64,000 nt of DNA from Flavobacterium sp. ACN6 (GCF_002304005.1 NZ_MRCQ01000012.1:105818-169817); one strand, 5' to 3'; shown: positions 17,701 through 26,738, numbered from the stretch's first letter. Made by a program: numbers and translations. The notes: generated by a model from the sequence alone, not told the origin.

Positions 17701-20700
17701 GTTCTTGTTTTTGTATATGATCCGGCACAATTTCCTGTTGTAATACTATCTACATAAGTTAATGAAGAAATAGTTCCAATATCGTCCTTAGCAGTCGCCT
17801 GCTCAAAAATAGGTTCTGTTGGACAATTAATTGTTGTCGTTTGTGGTAAAGGATTTATAATTGGTTTAACAGAATCTCCATCTAAAATTATAAATGATTC
17901 AGAAATACTGCACCCATTTGCATCCGTTATAGTAACTGAATAATTTCCGGCAGTAAGATTATTAGCTGTCGCTGTTGTTTGCGTAGGATTTGTATTCCAA
18001 AGATAATTATATCCAGTAGTTCCTCCAGAAACTGTAACTGTTGCTGTACCATTATTGCCGCCGCCGCAAGTAACATCTGTTTGAGTTTTTACCGCACTAA
18101 GTACATTTTGAGGCTGCGAAATTGTAACCGTACAAGTTGTAGTGTAACCTAATTTATCTGTAACAGTAACAGTATGTAAACCCGCATTCAGAGCGAGTGC
18201 CTGAGCGGTTGTTTCGTTATTATCCCAAAGGTAAGTATAGTCACCATTACCACCAATAGCAGTTACAGTTGCTTTACCCGTATTTTCTCCAAAACATTTA
18301 GCGGGACTGTCCTGCAAAATGCTGCAAGAAAGTATATTTGGTTCTGTTATAGTAACGGAACAGGTTGTCGTACAGCCTTTAGAATCGGTTATGGTAACCG
18401 TATGTAAACCTGCATTCAAAGCAATAGCTTGAGCAGTTGTTTCCTTATTATCCCATAAATAAGTATAACCGCCATTTCCTCCAATTGGTGTTACTTTTGC
18501 CTCTCCATTACTTAATCCATTTGCAGTAACCGATTTGTTTTGAGTAATCGAACAGCTTAAAGCAGTATTTGGCTGTACAATAGTAACAGAATTCGATTGA
18601 GAAGAACAAGAATCAGTTACGGTTAAAGTATAAGTTCCTGCAGGCAGATCTGAGACCGAAGCTGTAGTTCCGACTTCAACATTTGCGCTGTTTTTCCAAG
18701 AATAAGTAACTGTCCCAACTGCATTTGATACTGTGCCAGCTGTTACAGATCCTGTACTTTCGCCAAAACAAGAAACATCTGTTTTAGAAGAATTATTCAA
18801 AACTAAACACGCACTTGGCTGTACAATACAAATTGTTAGTGTTCCTTGACAGCCATTTTTATCGGTTGCTGTAACTTCATAATTTCCAAATCCTAAATTA
18901 TTTAGGGTTTGAGAAGTGCCAGCATATACAGCGCCATCTTTTTTCCATGAATAAGTATATGGTGCGAATCCTCCAGAAGCATTGTTTACAGTAATTGATC
19001 CTGTAGATTGATTAAAACATTTTACATTTATGTGAGAAGCTGTTAGTTCTGTGACTTTAACAGTACTTCTTGTAACTACAACTGGTTTTATATCGCAACA
19101 ATTAGAGGTATTAGTTCCTTTAATGTAGTAAGTACCAGGAGCAGCTGCTTCAAAATCTGTATACGGAATTGTCGCCGCTTCGTCGGTCCAATACGTATAC
19201 GTTAATCCTGATGTGCTTCCAGCAGTGATATTTGAAGTGGTTAAATCTACTGAAGCTGCTGGTGCACAAATAGGAAGCGGGTTAGTTATAGTTATTGTTG
19301 GTTTTGAATTTATATTCACTACTATCGCCTTTTTGGGACCAATGCAGGCATTAGTTTTTCCTTCAGCGACATAATAGGTATATTGTCCAGCAACAGAAGT
19401 TGAAGGAGCTAGTGATTGCTGCCCTGTGGAAGCTGCAGTTTCGTAATAGTATAATGTATACTCTGGCTTACTTGGTACAGCAGTCAAAGGAACTGCAGTA
19501 TCACCAACACAATAATTTATCGGATTTGTAACAGTAGGTTTTGTTGTTATACTTTCTATGTTAATGGTAAATTGAAAATAGCATCCACTAGCAGCTCCAG
19601 GCGGAATTGCGTAGTAAGTCGATATTCCCTCCGTTACAGGAAATGGATTGTTAATTGTATATTCAGTCGTTGTTCCTGCTGCTGCGGGATAAGCATTATA
19701 AAATGTAGATCCAGGAGGAAATGAACCTGTTATATCTGTAATTGGTATTGATGACGCATTATTACAGAATGTAAAAGCAATTGTAGGTGAAGTAGACTGA
19801 CAATTTGCATTAGTAAAATTAGTAGAATTTATTGTGGTTTGAAGCGGTGCAGAAATTGCTGTTCCCGTACAGCTTCCAGATGAAGTGTAACCTAATATTA
19901 GAGATTTGTCACTTACAGATACTCCTGAATTTATACCCTGTCCGCTTAATAAACCGTTTACTTGAATCACATTACTGCAATTCGAATTTTTAAGCAAAGC
20001 ACAGTTTTCTGTAGATTTTAATTTGAATGTTAATTCTGCTAAAACAGTATTAGGATCAGAAGGTAAGGGCAGTGAACCAATATTCCAAACAATAGATCCG
20101 TTTGCACCAATTGTAGGTTCATACGTCAATGAATTTGGAGTAGGTGCAGGAGTGAAATTTATAGTTTTTTCTAGACTACCAATAACAAATGAAGCGTTAT
20201 ATGGAATTGGAATTACAATTTTGCTGTTTTGTACCGCTTCAGATCCCCTATTTTTAATTTGTATTTTATAACCAAGTTCCTGACCAGGTAAAACATCGTA
20301 AGGACCGTCTCCAGCAGAATTTCCATTAATTGTTGTAGCAGTAAGAGTACCTTCAATCTCCGGCACATAAGCATCAACAGCCATTACAATCGAAAAAATC
20401 ACATAACTATCGATAAGAGATCCATATCTAAAGCCGGTAGAAGTTTGATTGTTTCCAATAATATCTTTATTCTCGTTGGGCAGATTAAACATACTAATGT
20501 CAATTCCTGTGTTATTGGCCAAATTAGGATTTCGGGCATTTCCTCCTGTATTGATGGATGAATTAAAGAAATTAGTTGGAGAATTTCCAGGTCTGCTTAA
20601 ACTTAAATATTGGTTAGAATTTAATTTTTGAATTTGAAAATAATCTTCATTATAGTTTACATCTCCTTCTCCTGCCATGATACCTAGTTTAATACCAACT

Positions 20701-21494
20701 GGCCCAGAAGCAACAGAGTTAAATCCAGAAACAGCAAAACCATATGTGTAATTGGTTTGATTTCGTATATAAGCATGGCCGTCAAAAACTGTAATATCTC
20801 TATTTTTCATATTAGAGTTTTCGTAAATAACAACCAATCCCCATCCAGCATATTTTCCTACCGAACCTCCATTTGATCCTTCAGTGGCCGCAATATTAGC
20901 AGCGAAATATTCTCCAACTCCATTTGTTTTTACGTAATCCGTAACTTCAGCATAAGCAGTAAACATATTGTTGTCCGCATTAATTGGAAAATAAATATCA
21001 GTAGCTGTAAATTCATCATAAGAATTGTCAATAGGGCCTTTAAATAAAATTTTTCTCTTGTCTAAAGTTTTTGTTACACCATTTTTAGATACACTAAAAG
21101 AGTTTGGACTTGTATTCGCGTCAGAGACTCTTCCTGTCCAATATAATCCCGCATAAACAATGTTATAGCAGCTTGTTAATTTTGTTCCGCCGTCATTCAA
21201 TAAATCCAACGTAGCAGAAGAAGAGTTAAGCGTTTGAGAATCACTATCTTTATCAACAAAAACCATTGCGTTTGTACCATTGGTTTTGTTTTCGGCATAA
21301 TTCTGCAGTGTTAAATTGGTATTTCCAATCATCGTAAAATCCCCTTTAATTTTGTAAATCGTTTTCGCAGGAGAATAGGAAGAAGTTCTTTCTTTAAACG
21401 GTTTAATTACTTGCGCATTTCCTTTATTAATACCAACAACCAGCATTAAAAAGAAATAAAAAACTGCAAAAAAGTGAGAGTAGATTTTTTTCAT
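14715..21494 (-). CDS. Giant SprB-like cell-surface protein with type B T9SS sorting domain
   Basis: A 2259-residue exported protein. After a signal peptide (to about residue 28) comes a large N-terminal domain (about 29-380), a DUF11-like segment (YKIQIKNRGSEAV, about 395-510), and PKD/Ig-like modules. SprB-type repeats with SGGFAPYTYSW and VTATDKNGCQ signatures follow (about 830-1170). Next are Cys-rich HYR-like repeats (about 1210-1630), including two nearly identical 90-residue units, then cadherin-like NDDSPAPITG repeats (about 1635-2070). The C-terminus (about 2150-2259) is the gliding-motility-associated/type B sorting domain, with NAFSPNGDGINDIFKI and EIYNRWGILVFE. It should be secreted by the type 9 system and displayed on the surface for adhesion or gliding. 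Confidence 0.93.
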   Translation of the reverse strand: MKKIYSHFFAVFYFFLMLVVGINKGNAQVIKPFKERTSSYSPAKTIYKIKGDFTMIGNTNLTLQNYAENKTNGTNAMVFVDKDSDSQTLNSSSATLDLLNDGGTKLTSCYNIVYAGLYWTGRVSDANTSPNSFSVSKNGVTKTLDKRKILFKGPIDNSYDEFTATDIYFPINADNNMFTAYAEVTDYVKTNGVGEYFAANIAATEGSNGGSVGKYAGWGLVVIYENSNMKNRDITVFDGHAYIRNQTNYTYGFAVSGFNSVASGPVGIKLGIMAGEGDVNYNEDYFQIQKLNSNQYLSLSRPGNSPTNFFNSSINTGGNARNPNLANNTGIDISMFNLPNENKDIIGNNQTSTGFRYGSLIDSYVIFSIVMAVDAYVPEIEGTLTATTINGNSAGDGPYDVLPGQELGYKIQIKNRGSEAVQNSKIVIPIPYNASFVIGSLEKTINFTPAPTPNSLTYEPTIGANGSIVWNIGSLPLPSDPNTVLAELTFKLKSTENCALLKNSNCSNVIQVNGLLSGQGINSGVSVSDKSLILGYTSSGSCTGTAISAPLQTTINSTNFTNANCQSTSPTIAFTFCNNASSIPITDITGSFPPGSTFYNAYPAAAGTTTEYTINNPFPVTEGISTYYAIPPGAASGCYFQFTINIESITTKPTVTNPINYCVGDTAVPLTAVPSKPEYTLYYYETAASTGQQSLAPSTSVAGQYTYYVAEGKTNACIGPKKAIVVNINSKPTITITNPLPICAPAASVDLTTSNITAGSTSGLTYTYWTDEAATIPYTDFEAAAPGTYYIKGTNTSNCCDIKPVVVTRSTVKVTELTASHINVKCFNQSTGSITVNNASGGFAPYTYSWKKDGAVYAGTSQTLNNLGFGNYEVTATDKNGCQGTLTICIVQPSACLVLNNSSKTDVSCFGESTGSVTAGTVSNAVGTVTYSWKNSANVEVGTTASVSDLPAGTYTLTVTDSCSSQSNSVTIVQPNTALSCSITQNKSVTANGLSNGEAKVTPIGGNGGYTYLWDNKETTAQAIALNAGLHTVTITDSKGCTTTCSVTITEPNILSCSILQDSPAKCFGENTGKATVTAIGGNGDYTYLWDNNETTAQALALNAGLHTVTVTDKLGYTTTCTVTISQPQNVLSAVKTQTDVTCGGGNNGTATVTVSGGTTGYNYLWNTNPTQTTATANNLTAGNYSVTITDANGCSISESFIILDGDSVKPIINPLPQTTTINCPTEPIFEQATAKDDIGTISSLTYVDSITTGNCAGSYTKTRTWTATDACGNISLPVSQTIIVQDNTAPIWTTQAGTLDKTIECSDAAALTDAQALFPTASDSCDNDVTNIVKVSGQFTASAGCGNAGTYTNTWTVKDDCGNISDTFTQVITIQDTTVPAWSTKTGTLDKTIECSDAAALTDAQALFPTASDSCDNDVSNIVKVSGQFTASAGCGNAGTYTNTWTVKDDCGNISDIFIQVITIQDTTAPIFTGTLPLDMEVSCDAVPEPAEMNASDNCNGSLPIVFSETKSDIQNGCPSNYTLTRTWKTSDCGNNTVSYTQIITVRDKTAPTGTAPANVTNLASIDLIPAGSPTDIKDAADNCSSSVNVTFADTNNGCDGNVYILTRTYTLTDCAGNKTELVQTFTVNCKVYKNIVATDDNAGPIAGVNHTLTNVINVFSNDTLDGVVVKPADVILTTITPNTYLNLNPDGSVDVLPNAPVGTLTLVYQICETNQPDNCDTATVTITIEAPKMTVTATPVCVNDVPYVDYVVTPVNFTPIDGLTISWADNSNNVVTTLTNLPLSGRLLWPGAVVDGTGKGIDWPGWIFENNKWIQGADGFEKFRPTANLILTLNPTETITVNYPPADPYCIARPTFVIVANDDSPAPITGSGAVTNIINVFTNDILNNTPVNPADVTLTTVTPDPKGVITLNPDGSVDVAANAPAGTYTLTYQICEKADFGNCDSAIVTVIVSTPPSPPTPVVANDDNYINIGCNTFGLVGNVLSNDFKGASPATLALVNFTLLTENNSAKTDPNITIDSSGNVTVSSLTPAGTYTYSYRICDKLSSENCDTAIVTITVIPNGVTEILSTACNDDSSLINLTDLLPTGSPITGTWVDKNNTNTLQGSVFNPFGLALGNYSFDYLIADEKCPRTITLNMEVNDDCKVLACGNVLARNAFSPNGDGINDIFKIDNIDDLICYPENKVEIYNRWGILVFETTNYNNTTNMFDGTSRGRTTVNQSDGLPTGTYFYIINYKSLDGQNNIQDNKLDGYLYLSK
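17098..17637 (-). repeat. 270-bp tandem duplication inside the adhesin gene
   Basis: Two consecutive 270-bp units (boundary near 17367/17368) differ at only a handful of bases. Each codes for 90 residues containing TIECSDAAALTDAQALFP and KVSGQFTASAGCGNAGTY. The period is a multiple of three, so the frame is kept. Confidence 0.9.
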
Positions 21495-21510
21495 AGTTAT
21501 AGCTTTTAAT

Positions 21511-22062
21511 TTATTGGCCTATATAAATTCGATAAAGAAGAATATATTTTGAAGTATTATTTTTAATCAAATTATTAATCGAAGAAGGATTTGAGTTAAT
21601 TTCTGAACTGATCAAAATGTATTTTAATTTTCCAAAATCAGAGAAAGAATTCAAGTCAATAGATTGGTTTAAATCTGTAGTTTTTTCAATTTTAATTGTT
21701 ACTATTTCAACATCATTTTTTAAAGAGACAGAAGATTTAAGGTTCTTGATCGAATTAGTATCTGTAAATAGAGAAGTTGGATGTTCACCATAAACGGTTA
21801 TTACGCCTGAAGAAGCATAGACTGCAGATTGTAAATCATACAGAAGATAGTTGAGGTGACTAAGATTAGAATCCTGTCCTGTATTTTCCAATTTCGTTAA
21901 GTAAGAATCCACATTTTCAATTTGAGCAAATGAAAAAGTCGTTGTTAAAAAAAACAGTACAAAAAAAATATTTTTTTGAAAGATGTTCTTTTTGAAAGAA
22001 AAAATAAACTTACAATTATTGACAAATTTTACTGCTTTTGCAAGAGTAGATTTAGTTCTCAT
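21511..22062 (-). CDS. Exported protein of unknown function, first gene of the adhesin operon
   Basis: A 183-residue protein whose hydrophobic export signal (NIFFVLFFLTTTFSFAQ) sits unusually far in, ending at about residue 47 after a long basic stretch. The only ATG in this part is the first one, so either the signal is long or a non-ATG start is used. The mature part is about 136 residues, rich in Ser/Asn, with YLTKLENTGQDSNLSHLNYL early and IYIGQ at the end. I recognise no family. It lies 16 bases upstream of the giant adhesin, behind a good -7 box, so it is expressed with the adhesin and probably helps its export or display. Confidence 0.65.
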   Translation of the reverse strand: MRTKSTLAKAVKFVNNCKFIFSFKKNIFQKNIFFVLFFLTTTFSFAQIENVDSYLTKLENTGQDSNLSHLNYLLYDLQSAVYASSGVITVYGEHPTSLFTDTNSIKNLKSSVSLKNDVEIVTIKIEKTTDLNQSIDLNSFSDFGKLKYILISSEINSNPSSINNLIKNNTSKYILLYRIYIGQ

Positions 22063-22560
22063 AACTTTTGGTTTTGTTTTAAAGTATTAATAGTATTTTA
22101 ACAGAATCAAAGTTATATGGTAGGTTTATTTTTGATTTTTTTTGTCTGTAACTAACCTAAAAACTCGTTGAAGTGTTCCTTTTGTAAAAAAAACAGCGTC
22201 GAAAAGCACTTTTTTTAGCCTGATAAAGTAATTTTTTTTGAAGTATTTTTTTGCTTTTTTGATCAAAATTATTCTTTTTTAAATATTGCAAATGACTAAT
22301 AATCAAATATTTAGTTAAAATTATATAAATATTAATAGTATCGATCAAGTACTTATTTTATAGACGAAGTACATAAAATGGAAATTTTTAAGTTTTATAT
22401 GTTTTAGTATCGTCAGCATTTTAGTAAGTTCAGATTCTTGTTAAAATTTGTATTAAATGTTAACGGAAATAAAAAAAAGAAAAGGTTTAAAATATCTTTT
22501 GTAAATTAGAACTTAATTAAAAATATAAGCCTGCAGGTCAGGTTTTTAAAATTGCTCCTT
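22063..22560. other. Intergenic region between the adhesin operon and sixA
   Basis: This 498-base AT-rich divergent region holds the adhesin promoter near its left end. Poly-T and poly-A tracts fill 22140-22290. Short open frames here have composition like the surrounding AT-rich DNA and no recognisable start context or motif. I see no RNA gene or repeat of note. Confidence 0.5.
22108..22115 (-). promoter_or_regulatory. -7 box of the adhesin operon
   Basis: Read on the minus strand this is TAACTTTG, matching TAnnTTTG, 45 bases upstream of the first start codon. A clear -33 TTG at the right distance is lacking, which may mean the promoter needs an activator. Confidence 0.5.
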
Positions 22561-23046
22561 ATGAAAAATCTCATTTTAATACGTCATGCTAAATCAAGTT
22601 GGGAAGCACCATTAAAAGATTTCGATCGTCCGCTGATGAAAAGAGGAATCCTAGATGCGCATGATGTATCATTACATATTTCAGATTATCTGCCTAAAAC
22701 CTTTATAATTTGGAGTAGTACTGCAGCGAGAGCTTCGGAGACAGCTTTAATATTTGCACAAAATCTCTCTTATCCTATAGAAAGCATCGTTTATAAGGAC
22801 GACCTCTATACTTTTGATGAAAAACAACTCGAAAAAGTTATCAAATCGTGTGATAATAGTTTTGAAAGCGTTATTCTTTTCGGACATAACGAGGCTATTA
22901 CAAATTTTGTTAATAAATTTGGGGATGTTTTTATAGAAAATGTTCCAACATCGGGCTTTGTCTCCCTGCAATTCGATGCAGACAACTGGAATACTATCAA
23001 TAAAGGCAAAACACATAAAACTATTTTCCCCAAAGATTTAAAATAA
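22561..23046 (+). CDS. sixA: SixA-like phosphohistidine phosphatase
   Basis: A 161-residue histidine-phosphatase-superfamily protein. The RHG-type catalytic motif is LILIRHAKSSW at the N-terminus, followed by FDRPLMKRG, WSSTAARASETA, and the second catalytic histidine in VILFGHNEAITNF. SixA removes phosphate from phosphohistidine in signalling proteins. The ATG at 22561 is preferred; an in-frame TTG lies 9 bases earlier. It is 5 bases upstream of ppk, so the two are co-transcribed. Its role with polyphosphate kinase, which uses a phosphohistidine intermediate, is a tempting but unproven link. Confidence 0.88.
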   Translation: MKNLILIRHAKSSWEAPLKDFDRPLMKRGILDAHDVSLHISDYLPKTFIIWSSTAARASETALIFAQNLSYPIESIVYKDDLYTFDEKQLEKVIKSCDNSFESVILFGHNEAITNFVNKFGDVFIENVPTSGFVSLQFDADNWNTINKGKTHKTIFPKDLK

Positions 23047-23051
23047 TTACA

Positions 23052-25130
23052 GTGTACGAACAGAAATATATCGATAGAGAAAAAAGCTGGTTAGCGTTTA
23101 ATGCAAGAGTGCTTCAAGAAGCGGCAGATAACACGGTTCCACTTTTAGACAGACTGCGTTTTGTTGGAATTTTTTCAAACAATTTAGATGAATTCTTTAG
23201 AGTTCGCTACGCTGCCATTCGTAGATTAAGTCTCTCTGGGATTTCTGGCGAAAAATATCTGGGCGGTGTTTCTGCTCAGCAGTTAATTAAAGATATTACA
23301 GAAATTGTAATTCAGCAGCAATCAGAAAGTTTACGTATTCTCGGAAATATAGAAGCAGAGCTTGAAGCCGAAAATATTTTTATTATCAACGAAGATCAGA
23401 TCACGCCAAAACAAGAATGTTTTCTAAAAGACTTTTTTACGCAAAAACTAAGTCCTGAATTGGTAACAATCATTTTGAATGACCTGGCTGTTTTTCCTAT
23501 TTTAAAAGACACATTGGGTTATTTGGCAGTTCGTTTGGAACTTAATAACGATGAAGTTCGTTACGCTTTAATCGAAATTCCAAAAAACATAAATAGATTT
23601 GTTGTTCTTCCTTCTGATGATGAAAAACAATATGTAATTCTAATTGATGATGTTATTCGTTTCAAACTGAAAAACATCTTTAATATATTCGATTACAAAA
23701 CAGTATCTGCACACATGATCAAAATTACTCGTGATGCACAATTAGATATTGATAGTGATTTGAGTAAAAGTATGCTCGAAAAAATCGCGACATCTGTAAA
23801 AGATCGTAGAATAGGTGAACCCGTTCGTTTTATTTATGATAGTTTAATTGAAGAAGATACTTTGCGTTTCTTCTTAGACAAAATGAAAATTGTAGAAACC
23901 GACAGTATAATTCCGGGAGGAAGATATCATAACCGTCGTGATTATATGAGTTTCCCGAATTTAGGACGTTTCGATTTGTTGTATAAACCAAATGAACCGC
24001 TTCCAGTTCCAGGTTTAAGTTTGGACGGAAGTATTTTGGAGAAAATCAGTAAAAAAGATTATTTAGTACACGCTCCATATCAGTCTTTTTCATATCTGAC
24101 AAAATTTTTGCGTGAAGCGGCTTTAGATCCAAAAGTTACCAGTATTAAAATTACTTTATATCGTTTGGCTAAGAACTCGCAGATTATTAGTTCGCTGGTT
24201 AATGCCGCTAAAAATGGTAAAAAGGTAGTAGTGCAAATTGAACTTCAGGCACGTTTTGATGAAGCTTCGAATATTTCGTACGCAGAACAAATGCAGACAG
24301 AAGGGATCGAACTTATTTTCGGAATTAAAGGCCTAAAAGTACACAGTAAAATTTGTGTTATCGAAAGAACCGAAGAAGGAAAAAATCGTCGTTACGGCTT
24401 TATTTCAACAGGAAATTTCAACGAATCGACTGCTAAAATTTATACAGATGTAACCCTTTTTACGTGTCATCAGGGAATTTTAAAAGACACATCAAAAATA
24501 TTTGAGTTTTTTGATATTAATTACAGAGTGCATCGATACAAACATTTAATCGTTTCGCCTCATTATACAAGAACCAAATTTATAAAACTAATTGACCGCG
24601 AAATTCTGCATGCGCTGGCAGGTAGAAAAACACATATAAAATTAAAAATGAATAGTTTATCCGATTTTAAAATGATCGATAAATTATACGAAGCTAGTAA
24701 TGCCGGCGTAAAAATACAGCTTCAGGTAAGAGGAATTTGTTCGTTAATTCCAGGAATTCCAGGAATGAGCGAAAACATAGAAGCAATAAGTATCGTCGAT
24801 AATTATTTAGAACATTCTCGAATTTATATTTTTGGAAATGCAGGTTTAAACGAAGTATACATTTCATCAGCCGATTTTATGACAAGAAATCTGGATGGAA
24901 GAGTCGAAGTAACCTGTCCTATTTATGACCTTGAAATTAAAAAAGAATTAATAGATAATTTCAACATTGCCTGGAAAGGAAATGTAAAAGTAAGATATCA
25001 TTCCTATAAATTAGATAATAAATATAAGCCTAAGAACCATCATGCCCCATTTAGAGCACAATTTGAGACCTATAAATATTATCAAGATAAATTTGCAATA
25101 CTAGAAGAGGTTCCTCAAAAAGTAAATTAA
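23052..25130 (+). CDS. ppk1: Polyphosphate kinase 1
   Basis: A 692-residue enzyme that makes polyphosphate from ATP reversibly. The N-terminal domain opens with YIDREKSWLAFNARVLQEAAD and the SNNLDEFFRVRYAAI motif. The two phospholipase-D-like catalytic domains contain KVHSKICVIER, with the histidine expected to be phosphorylated, and STGNFNESTAKIYTD, then LEHSRIYIFGN and SSADFMTRNLDGRVEV. Length is normal. The apparent start is GTG at 23052, 5 bases after the sixA stop codon. ppx follows after about 33 bases, giving a synthesis and breakdown pair. Confidence 0.96.
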   Translation: MYEQKYIDREKSWLAFNARVLQEAADNTVPLLDRLRFVGIFSNNLDEFFRVRYAAIRRLSLSGISGEKYLGGVSAQQLIKDITEIVIQQQSESLRILGNIEAELEAENIFIINEDQITPKQECFLKDFFTQKLSPELVTIILNDLAVFPILKDTLGYLAVRLELNNDEVRYALIEIPKNINRFVVLPSDDEKQYVILIDDVIRFKLKNIFNIFDYKTVSAHMIKITRDAQLDIDSDLSKSMLEKIATSVKDRRIGEPVRFIYDSLIEEDTLRFFLDKMKIVETDSIIPGGRYHNRRDYMSFPNLGRFDLLYKPNEPLPVPGLSLDGSILEKISKKDYLVHAPYQSFSYLTKFLREAALDPKVTSIKITLYRLAKNSQIISSLVNAAKNGKKVVVQIELQARFDEASNISYAEQMQTEGIELIFGIKGLKVHSKICVIERTEEGKNRRYGFISTGNFNESTAKIYTDVTLFTCHQGILKDTSKIFEFFDINYRVHRYKHLIVSPHYTRTKFIKLIDREILHALAGRKTHIKLKMNSLSDFKMIDKLYEASNAGVKIQLQVRGICSLIPGIPGMSENIEAISIVDNYLEHSRIYIFGNAGLNEVYISSADFMTRNLDGRVEVTCPIYDLEIKKELIDNFNIAWKGNVKVRYHSYKLDNKYKPKNHHAPFRAQFETYKYYQDKFAILEEVPQKVN

Positions 25131-25163
25131 TAATAAAACCAATTTCAAAATCATAAATTGAGC

Positions 25164-26054
25164 ATGATTAATATTAGGAAATTTGCAGCGATAGATATCG
25201 GTTCAAATGCCATGAGGCTATTGATATCGAACGTTGTAGAACAAGATGGCAAAGAACCGCAGTTTAATAAAAGTTCCCTTGTTCGTGTACCAATTCGTTT
25301 GGGACAAGACGCCTTTACAGTTGGAGAAATTTCACCAGAAAATATAGATCGAATGGTTGATGCCATGAAAGCATTTAATCTTTTGATGAAAGTACATAAA
25401 GTAGAACGTTATATGGCATTTGCAACTTCAGCAATGCGAGAAGCCTATAATGCAAAAGAAGTGGTGGCTTTAATCAAGAAAAAAGCCGACATTAAAATCG
25501 AGATTATCGATGGTAAAAAAGAAGCCGCAATTATTGCTTCTACAGATTTGCATCATTTACTAAAAACAGATGAAACCTATCTTTTTGTTGATGTTGGAGG
25601 CGGAAGTACCGAGTTTACTCTATTCTCTGATGGAAAAATGATCAACTCAAGATCTTTCAAAGCGGGAACAGTTCGTTTATTGAATAATATGGTTCACGAT
25701 GTAGTTTGGGATGAAATTGAAAAATGGATTCGAACTAATACGGCAGATTATGAAGAGGTAACTCTAATTGGTTCTGGAGGGAATATCAATAAATTATTTA
25801 AAATGTCTGGAAAGCAGCAAGAAAAACCGCTTTCGTACATTTATATTAACTCGCAATATGCTTTTTTGAATTCATTGACTTACGAGCAAAGAATCGCCGA
25901 ATTAGGCTTAAACTCTGACCGTGCCGACGTTATTATCCATGCAACACGTATTTACCTAAATGCAATGAAATGGAGTGGTGCGCGCCAGATTTATGTTCCA
26001 AAAATCGGACTTTCAGACGGAATCGTAAAAGCAATGTATTACGGTAAAATTTAA
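25164..26054 (+). CDS. Ppx/GppA family exopolyphosphatase
   Basis: A 296-residue sugar-kinase/actin-fold phosphatase that removes terminal phosphates from polyphosphate or hydrolyses pppGpp. The N-terminal AAIDIGSNAMRLLIS is the phosphate-1 loop, FATSAMREAYNA is family-typical, and FVDVGGGSTEFTLF is the phosphate-2 loop, followed by LIGSGGNINKLFKM. It lacks the long C-terminal domain of E. coli Ppx, giving the short form common in Bacteroidetes. The ATG at 25164 gives MINIRKFAAID; a TTG lies two codons earlier. The stop codon overlaps the next start codon by one base. Confidence 0.92.
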   Translation: MINIRKFAAIDIGSNAMRLLISNVVEQDGKEPQFNKSSLVRVPIRLGQDAFTVGEISPENIDRMVDAMKAFNLLMKVHKVERYMAFATSAMREAYNAKEVVALIKKKADIKIEIIDGKKEAAIIASTDLHHLLKTDETYLFVDVGGGSTEFTLFSDGKMINSRSFKAGTVRLLNNMVHDVVWDEIEKWIRTNTADYEEVTLIGSGGNINKLFKMSGKQQEKPLSYIYINSQYAFLNSLTYEQRIAELGLNSDRADVIIHATRIYLNAMKWSGARQIYVPKIGLSDGIVKAMYYGKI

Positions 26055-26614
26055 TGAAATCTGTTTTTCAGTCCATTCAGGATTTTTCTGTGGAAGAATT
26101 AGATCTTTTAAACGATTTAATTACGTTCCGTACATTAAAAAAGGGAGCTCTTTTATTGACTGAAAATCAGGTTTGTAATGAAATAGTGTTTATAAAAAAA
26201 GGAATTCTTCGTTCCTTTTTTATGAATCACAAAGGCGATGAAATTACCAATTGTTTTGCTTTCGAAAATGAATTTATGGCTTCTTTTGCGAGCTTTATAA
26301 CAGAAGAAAAAGCCGAAGAAAGTATTCAAGCTTTAACCGATGTGGAATTACAAATTTTGGATCGTAAAGCCTTGGAAAAACTATATCAATCAGGTTCTAA
26401 CTGGCAGGAAGCAGGTAGAAAACTTACCGAATTAGAATTTGTAAATCTGCATAAAAGAATGGTTTCTTTTCAGAAATTATCTGGTGCACAGCGTTATGAA
26501 GAACTTTTTGAGCATCATCAAAAATATATTCAATTAATTCCATTGCAATATTTAGCTTCCTATTTAGGAGTTACACCAAGACATTTAAGCCGAATTAGGA
26601 AAGCAGTTTTATAA
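26054..26614 (+). CDS. Crp/Fnr family transcriptional regulator
   Basis: A 186-residue regulator with an N-terminal cyclic-nucleotide-binding-like beta barrel (about residues 20-110: LLLTENQVCNEIVFIKKGILRSFF) and a C-terminal helix-turn-helix (LQYLASYLGVTPRHLSRIRK). No cysteine cluster for an iron-sulfur centre is seen, and residues of a true cAMP pocket are not obvious, so the ligand is unknown. The start codon overlaps the ppx stop codon (TAATG), so it is translated with the polyphosphate genes. A 12-bp palindrome 113 bases downstream may be its operator. Confidence 0.9.
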   Translation: MKSVFQSIQDFSVEELDLLNDLITFRTLKKGALLLTENQVCNEIVFIKKGILRSFFMNHKGDEITNCFAFENEFMASFASFITEEKAEESIQALTDVELQILDRKALEKLYQSGSNWQEAGRKLTELEFVNLHKRMVSFQKLSGAQRYEELFEHHQKYIQLIPLQYLASYLGVTPRHLSRIRKAVL

Positions 26615-26639
26615 GTTTTTTTGTTTCTTGCCGATTTTG

Positions 26640-26715
26640 CAGATTGAGCGGATTCTTCTTCTCAGTTAATAAGCTAAAAATAAATCTGCTTAATCTACAA
26701 AATCTGAGAGAGAAA
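26640..26715. repeat. AAATCTGC-type inverted repeat
   Basis: TTTTGCAGATTGAGCGGATT on the left faces AATCTGCTTAATCTACAAAA on the right, an imperfect stem of the same family as the larger cluster at 38660-38875. It may serve as the 3' end of the polyphosphate operon. Confidence 0.55.
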
Positions 26716-26726
26716 TAAATTTTTCA

Positions 26727-26738
26727 GGACATTTGTCC
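26727..26738. promoter_or_regulatory. Candidate Crp/Fnr-type operator
   Basis: GGACATTTGTCC is a perfect 12-bp palindrome. Its centre lies about 42 bases upstream of the start point expected from the -7 box at 26762-26769, the position used by class II activation by Crp/Fnr proteins. The neighbouring regulator gene is the obvious candidate to bind it. Confidence 0.45.

Noticed and set aside
22157..22348. 63-residue minus-strand open frame in the adhesin-sixA spacer
   Set aside because: The product is Lys/Leu/Ile-rich low-complexity sequence from AT-rich DNA, with no motif or start context.
22747..23033. Minus-strand open frames opposite sixA
   Set aside because: They are antisense shadows of a well-conserved histidine phosphatase gene.
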